Below, in pieces: positions 60,694 through 64,000 of a stretch of 64,000 nucleotides of DNA. The position numbers and the translations under genes are program-made. The notes beneath the pieces are model-generated. The model was not told the DNA's origin. It saw only the letters and a list, made by a program, of their open reading frames with translations, and ran no database searches. The stretch lies in contig NZ_CP049990.1 in NCBI RefSeq assembly GCF_011388195.1, positions 620,001 through 684,000 on the forward strand, given 5' to 3'. Source of the DNA: Pusillimonas sp. DMV24BSW_D (GTDB lineage: Bacteria > Pseudomonadota > Gammaproteobacteria > Burkholderiales > Burkholderiaceae_B). Every line of letters starts with the position of its first letter. Position 1 is the stretch's first letter.

Positions 60694-61773
60694 TTAACGC
60701 CGCTCCCGTGGCACAATCATTTTCGGATCAATGACCTTACCGTCTTCAATGATCCGGTTACCGTCAAGCTCTATGGTGCAGCCCCGCATGGGAAGGTCGT
60801 AATGACCACGTGTTTTGCGTGTGCCGCCCCCCTGCGTATTGGGGCCTGTCGAAAACAGGAAATTGCCCGGAAACGCTCGCGTTGCGGCACGGTTTCGCTC
60901 GGGCGAATCACCATACAACGCGATGCTGTCCCAGCGAGCCTGCGGATTCAAGCCCCAGCCCAAATGCGAAATAGCGAATGGGTCGCGGTCTTCGGGGAAA
61001 TCCTTACCGTCTTCCAACCACTCGCGCATTAAAGTGGCATCCAGCCCACCCTCAATGGAAACGATATGCCCGTCGCGAACCTCGACAATAATTTCGTCCT
61101 GAATGTAGCGGCTGTACGGCAAAATAACAATATCGCCCGGCTGTATATACAGCGTGCCATTTGCGCTGCCTTCATTGGGAAACGTATGAAGAAAGCCTGC
61201 ACCCCAGTGGTCGAAATGCCCGGGTTCATCTGCAAACCCGTATTGGCTCATTACGGGGTACTCGCCACGCTCATAAGTAAAGTCTGTACCGGCCTTGCTG
61301 GTGACACGTACCTGCTTTGTATTCTCGTACAGTTTGTGGGCGTGCAGCAGCGCCTCTTTCAAACCGGGCGGCGACTGCAAGGCATATAAATCGTCGGGGG
61401 CGTCGATAATCATTTGTATACGAACGCCGTTATCCATTACCTTCTTCAGCCAACTACTGAACAGCGGCACGTGGAATATCAGGACCATGTCGCACTGCAT
61501 CAAAGCTTCCAGCGTGCCCTTGCATTTACCCACTGTTTCCACACCAACGCTGGTCCAGGTCGGGATGGCATTCACGCACATTTCATAAATATCGGCGTCC
61601 AGCTCTTCTGCTGCAGCGAATGCAGCCTCGATGTATTCACGTCGGGTGCCCAGGTCGCTCACAATCGCAATCGTTTCTCCCGGTTTAACCTTGCATAGCT
61701 CAAACTGCTTTTTGAACAACCCCGCAAGCTTCGCTGGATTCGTCGACTGCGTTCTGATGTCTGCCTGCAACAT
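60694..61773 (-). CDS. 2,5-Dihydroxypyridine 5,6-dioxygenase-like protein (NicX / M29 aminopeptidase fold)
   Basis: This is a 359-residue protein from the ATG at 61773, set by AAGGAG; the frame extends 30 bases upstream. It belongs to the M29-like group that includes NicX, an iron enzyme that opens 2,5-dihydroxypyridine to N-formylmaleamate. Stretches typical of NicX are YGFADEPGHFDHWGAGFLHT near residue 178, NFLFSTGPNTQGGGTRKT near residue 304, and the candidate iron ligands His270 (ISHLGWG) with His324 and Asp326 (GHYDLP). It sits first in a minus-strand run leading into the Liv transporter and diverges from TetR. True aminopeptidase activity is a less likely alternative. Confidence 0.8.
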   Translation of the reverse strand: MLQADIRTQSTNPAKLAGLFKKQFELCKVKPGETIAIVSDLGTRREYIEAAFAAAEELDADIYEMCVNAIPTWTSVGVETVGKCKGTLEALMQCDMVLIFHVPLFSSWLKKVMDNGVRIQMIIDAPDDLYALQSPPGLKEALLHAHKLYENTKQVRVTSKAGTDFTYERGEYPVMSQYGFADEPGHFDHWGAGFLHTFPNEGSANGTLYIQPGDIVILPYSRYIQDEIIVEVRDGHIVSIEGGLDATLMREWLEDGKDFPEDRDPFAISHLGWGLNPQARWDSIALYGDSPERNRAATRAFPGNFLFSTGPNTQGGGTRKTRGHYDLPMRGCTIELDGNRIIEDGKVIDPKMIVPRERR

Positions 61774-61827
61774 GTTGATCTCCTTGCTTTTTCTATGTGC
61801 CACCCGAATAACACCCCACTTTGAACG

Positions 61828-61856
61828 ACTTTACTGACATACCAAAAGCAAGTCAA
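61828..61856 (-). promoter_or_regulatory. Candidate sigma-70 promoter of the NicX-like / Liv operon
   Basis: On the minus strand TTGACT (61851-61856) and TAAAGT (61828-61833) have a 17-bp spacer. The start of transcription would fall near 61821, giving a leader of about 48 nt before the ATG at 61773. Confidence 0.55.
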
Positions 61857-61890
61857 TACCGAATAACGTTCCTTATTTAAGATAATTTGA

Positions 61891-61904
61891 TTACCATGAG
61901 GTAA
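61891..61904. promoter_or_regulatory. Inverted repeat TTACC-N4-GGTAA, candidate TetR operator
   Basis: Perfect 5-bp arms with a 4-bp spacer lie 31 bp before the TetR start, in the divergent region with the NicX-like gene. Position and symmetry fit an autoregulatory TetR site. Inferred. Confidence 0.45.
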
Positions 61905-61934
61905 CATTAAAAAATTGCGTATTTAGGGGTCGAC

Positions 61935-62519
61935 GTGGTTCAGGTAAAAAAGCCGGAAATGAAGCAGGCAATCTTGGATGCCGCATATAAATGCTTCATG
62001 GAATACGGGTATTCCAGTACGAAAATACCCCAAATCGCCAAGTTGGCCGGTTCTTCACCCGCCAATATTTACGTTTACTTTCCATCCAAACTGGAAATTT
62101 TGTTCACCTTGTATGAAGGCTGGCTGGACGAACGAATGGCCAAACTGGAAAGAGCCCTAAACCGACTGAACACGAACGAACAGAAAATCCAGCGAATTTT
62201 GACGACAATGTGGCGAGACTTACCGGCGGCGGACAAAGGGTTCAGCAACAACCTTATTCAGGCACTGTCAACAACAACAAGTAATGAAGGCTACAGCCCG
62301 GCGCTGCGGATTTCAGTGGAAAACAGACTATGCCAAATGTTGAACAACAGCCTGTCGAATTTGGCCCCTGAACGAATCCAGGCCATTGCAACATTGCTAT
62401 TAATGGCCTTCGACGGCCACGCTATTAATTTTTATCTTACAAAGAAGAAAATTACGTCAAAGGCGGATATCGACTTCTTCAGTAAACTCATACTCTCGTA
62501 TGCTGAACCGCAGAACTAA
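61935..62519 (+). CDS. TetR/AcrR family transcriptional regulator
   Basis: This 194-residue regulator has the HTH near residues 10-55 (KQAILDAAYKCFMEYGYSST, SPANIYVYFPSKLEILFTLY). The GTG at 61935 is chosen because of the AGGGG ribosome site; an ATG eight codons later is an alternative. The C-terminal domain has no assignable ligand. It is followed 15 bp later by the MBL-fold hydrolase gene and diverges from the NicX-like operon, so it likely controls both directions. Confidence 0.9.
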   Translation: MVQVKKPEMKQAILDAAYKCFMEYGYSSTKIPQIAKLAGSSPANIYVYFPSKLEILFTLYEGWLDERMAKLERALNRLNTNEQKIQRILTTMWRDLPAADKGFSNNLIQALSTTTSNEGYSPALRISVENRLCQMLNNSLSNLAPERIQAIATLLLMAFDGHAINFYLTKKKITSKADIDFFSKLILSYAEPQN

Positions 62520-62533
62520 CGGCATTTCAAACG

Positions 62534-63439
62534 ATGAAAACAACCACCACCCAACTTGGCCAGGTTAAGATCTCACGCATCATTGAATCGAGCGACCCAC
62601 TACTTCGCCCTGCAGAGATTTTTCCCGACTCCGACCCGGACATCATTTCCCGAAACATCGACTGGCTGGTCCCGCATTTTTACGATCCGGAGACCGACAA
62701 GCTGGTCATTACGATTCAATCGTTTTTGCTGGAAACGGAAACCCACAAAATTTTAATTGACACCTGTGTGGGCGACTGCAAACAACGCGTTCGATCAGAA
62801 TTCCACGAACAACAATGGAACTGGCTGAAAGGGCTGGAAAGTCTGGGCCTTGGCGTTGAAGATATTGATATCGTTTTATCAACGCACATGCACGTTGATC
62901 ATGTCGGATGGAATACGCGCTTCAACGGCAAAGAATGGGTTCCCACTTTCCCCAATGCGCGCTATCTGTTCACCGCGCCGGAATGGGATTACTGGAAAGA
63001 AAATGAAGGGCACCCGGCGCTGGTTCGCTCAGGCGACTACATTGGTGATTCAGTATGGCCCCTGTTTCACGCCGGCCAAGCCGATTTGGTCGCTATGAAT
63101 CACGAAATCGTACCTGGAATTCGACTGCTTCCATTGCCAGGTCACACGCCCGGCCATGTGGGCGTTGAAATCGACGACGCAACAGACCCAACCCTTATTA
63201 CAGCCGACCTTTTCCACCACCCTTTGCAATGCTGTTACCCGCATTGGAATACGCGGTTTTGCCTCGATCCGCTGAAGTCACGCGCCACCCGATTAAATGC
63301 CATGGCCGAACTGGCACACAAAGGCACCACGGTTATGCCGGCGCACTTTCCTTCGCCGAATGCAGGAAAAATCGAAGTTGTAAAACACGATGACCCCGAT
63401 GCAACCCGGGGGCATGTGTATCGGTATCGGTTTGTGTAA
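62534..63439 (+). CDS. Metallo-beta-lactamase-fold hydrolase
   Basis: This 301-residue MBL-fold enzyme has the metal motif His118-X-His120-X-Asp122-His123 (STHMHVDHVGW), a second histidine in LPGHTPGH near residue 204 and the bridging aspartate in LITADLFHHP near residue 225. It is a soluble zinc hydrolase without a signal peptide, of the AHL-lactonase-like/quinolone-pathway broad group; amide, lactone or ester cleavage is possible. It lies between TetR and an alpha/beta hydrolase gene, opposite the NicX-like enzyme, so it may act in the same pathway. No specific function can be claimed. Confidence 0.87.
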   Translation: MKTTTTQLGQVKISRIIESSDPLLRPAEIFPDSDPDIISRNIDWLVPHFYDPETDKLVITIQSFLLETETHKILIDTCVGDCKQRVRSEFHEQQWNWLKGLESLGLGVEDIDIVLSTHMHVDHVGWNTRFNGKEWVPTFPNARYLFTAPEWDYWKENEGHPALVRSGDYIGDSVWPLFHAGQADLVAMNHEIVPGIRLLPLPGHTPGHVGVEIDDATDPTLITADLFHHPLQCCYPHWNTRFCLDPLKSRATRLNAMAELAHKGTTVMPAHFPSPNAGKIEVVKHDDPDATRGHVYRYRFV

Positions 63440-63457
63440 GCAAAGAAAGGTTAAATA

Positions 63458-64000
63458 ATGGATATTGAACGCTACCCCGCACAAGAACCGTTTAACGAAA
63501 ACATGGTCAAGTACCATGCTTATCTGCTTGAACGGGCCAAGGGCCTGAAACCCATTGAAGTCAATTACGGCGAAGATCCTTATCAAAGCATCGGCATTTT
63601 CCCTGCCGAAAACCCCGACGGGCGCGTGCTGCTTTTCTTTCACGGCGGTGGCTGGACTAACGGCTACAAAGAATGGATGTACTTCATCGCCCCCGCGCTG
63701 AACAAACTGGGTATCACGTTTGCCTCAGCAGGCTATCGTCTGGCACCCAATCATTTGTTCCCCGTTGGCTTTCAAGACGCCGCCCGTGCGCTGGATTGGG
63801 TCAGCAAAAACATCAGCGAATACGGCGGCGACCCCAAGAAAATTTTTGTCAGCGGTCATTCGGCGGGCGGACATTACGCCGCCCTTCTGGCCGTTGTTGA
63901 AGAGGCGGTGCCCGACATGGCGTGTTCCGCTCAAGTAAAAGGCTGCGCGCCCATATCGGGCATTTATTATTTTGGTGAAGACGCAGGAATGGCGGTTCGG
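63458..64000 (+). CDS. Alpha/beta hydrolase (HSL/arylformamidase-like), cut by window end
   Basis: The first 181 residues are visible and open to the window end. The oxyanion motif HGGGW is at residues 62-66 and the nucleophile elbow GHSAGGHYAA holds Ser135, as in hormone-sensitive-lipase-type esterases and kynurenine formamidase-like enzymes. No signal peptide. The AAAGAAAGG ribosome site is fair. It follows the MBL gene by 18 bp. If the NicX-like enzyme releases an N-formyl amide, a deformylase of this fold (compare NicD) would be expected next, which makes that role worth testing; esterase is an equal alternative. Confidence 0.87.
   Translation, partial: MDIERYPAQEPFNENMVKYHAYLLERAKGLKPIEVNYGEDPYQSIGIFPAENPDGRVLLFFHGGGWTNGYKEWMYFIAPALNKLGITFASAGYRLAPNHLFPVGFQDAARALDWVSKNISEYGGDPKKIFVSGHSAGGHYAALLAVVEEAVPDMACSAQVKGCAPISGIYYFGEDAGMAVR

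Noticed and set aside
60694-61773. Reading the NicX-like protein as a leucyl aminopeptidase of family M29
   Set aside because: The fold is shared, but the candidate His / His-X-Asp ligands and the spelling around the FSTGPNT motif agree better with dihydroxypyridine dioxygenases. Kept as a lower alternative.
1-64000. tRNA, rRNA, CRISPR arrays, insertion sequences, phage genes
   Set aside because: I scanned for cloverleaf-like runs, regular direct repeats and transposase or integrase motifs and saw none. No covariance search could be run.

Overview
The window looks like a chromosomal segment of a betaproteobacterium, most likely order Burkholderiales and family Alcaligenaceae. This rests on the gene families and layout: ResB/CcsB cytochrome c maturation, the lptM-lysA / cyaY arrangement, aroK-aroB-dgt, a class II spc/alpha ribosomal cluster, and many Liv-type ABC and TRAP-TAXI transporters tied to aromatic catabolism. 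The genus cannot be read from the sequence. Gene density is very high: no gap exceeds 300 bases. I saw no rRNA, tRNA, insertion sequence, prophage or CRISPR array.

Layout. 1-4.3 kb: the end of resB, ccsB, a convergent metC and a divergent Lrp/AsnC regulator. 4.3-15.1 kb: an accessory catabolic block. A TetR regulator diverges from a flavin monooxygenase; after a terminator comes a long operon of TAXI receptor, fused TRAP permease, PhzS-like flavin hydroxylase, aldehyde dehydrogenase, zinc alcohol dehydrogenase, Rieske oxygenase and isochorismatase-family hydrolase. Both transcription units carry the same 20-bp sequence upstream, in opposite orientation, which suggests one regulon. 15.1-30.1 kb: mostly housekeeping genes (a GGDEF-EAL protein, lysA, lptM, cyaY, mrcA, aroK, aroB, dgt, dsbD, cutA), then a TonB-dependent siderophore receptor and a nitronate monooxygenase. 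30.2-31.4 kb: an orphan Liv-type binding protein. 31.6-40.5 kb: the spc and alpha ribosomal operons on the minus strand from rplN to rplQ, including rpmJ, infA, secY and rpoA, with a clear sigma-70 promoter before rplN.

40.8-64 kb: a second catabolic island. It holds a maleate cis-trans isomerase (NicE type) with a divergent LysR; a second LysR divergent from a bicupin dioxygenase / FAH hydrolase / nitrilase / GntR operon; a complete 3-hydroxybenzoate-gentisate pathway (gentisate dioxygenase, fumarylpyruvate hydrolase, maleylpyruvate isomerase, 3-hydroxybenzoate 6-hydroxylase) followed by livHMGF without a binding protein; 4-hydroxyphenylpyruvate dioxygenase behind a complete Liv transporter; a 2,5-dihydroxypyridine-dioxygenase-like (NicX) enzyme; and, divergently, a TetR, a metallo-beta-lactamase-fold hydrolase and an alpha/beta hydrolase cut by the window end.

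Working together: three transport systems feed ring-hydroxylating and ring-cleaving enzymes that should end in pyruvate, fumarate and related acids. The gentisate route is well supported. The TRAP-linked operon, the bicupin/nitrilase operon and the NicX/MBL/hydrolase cluster have no substrate I can name. Several parts (NicX-like, NicE-like, isochorismatase and PhzS-like enzymes) hint at nitrogen-heteroaromatic substrates such as pyridine carboxylates. That is an inference, and these are the best candidates for undescribed pathways.
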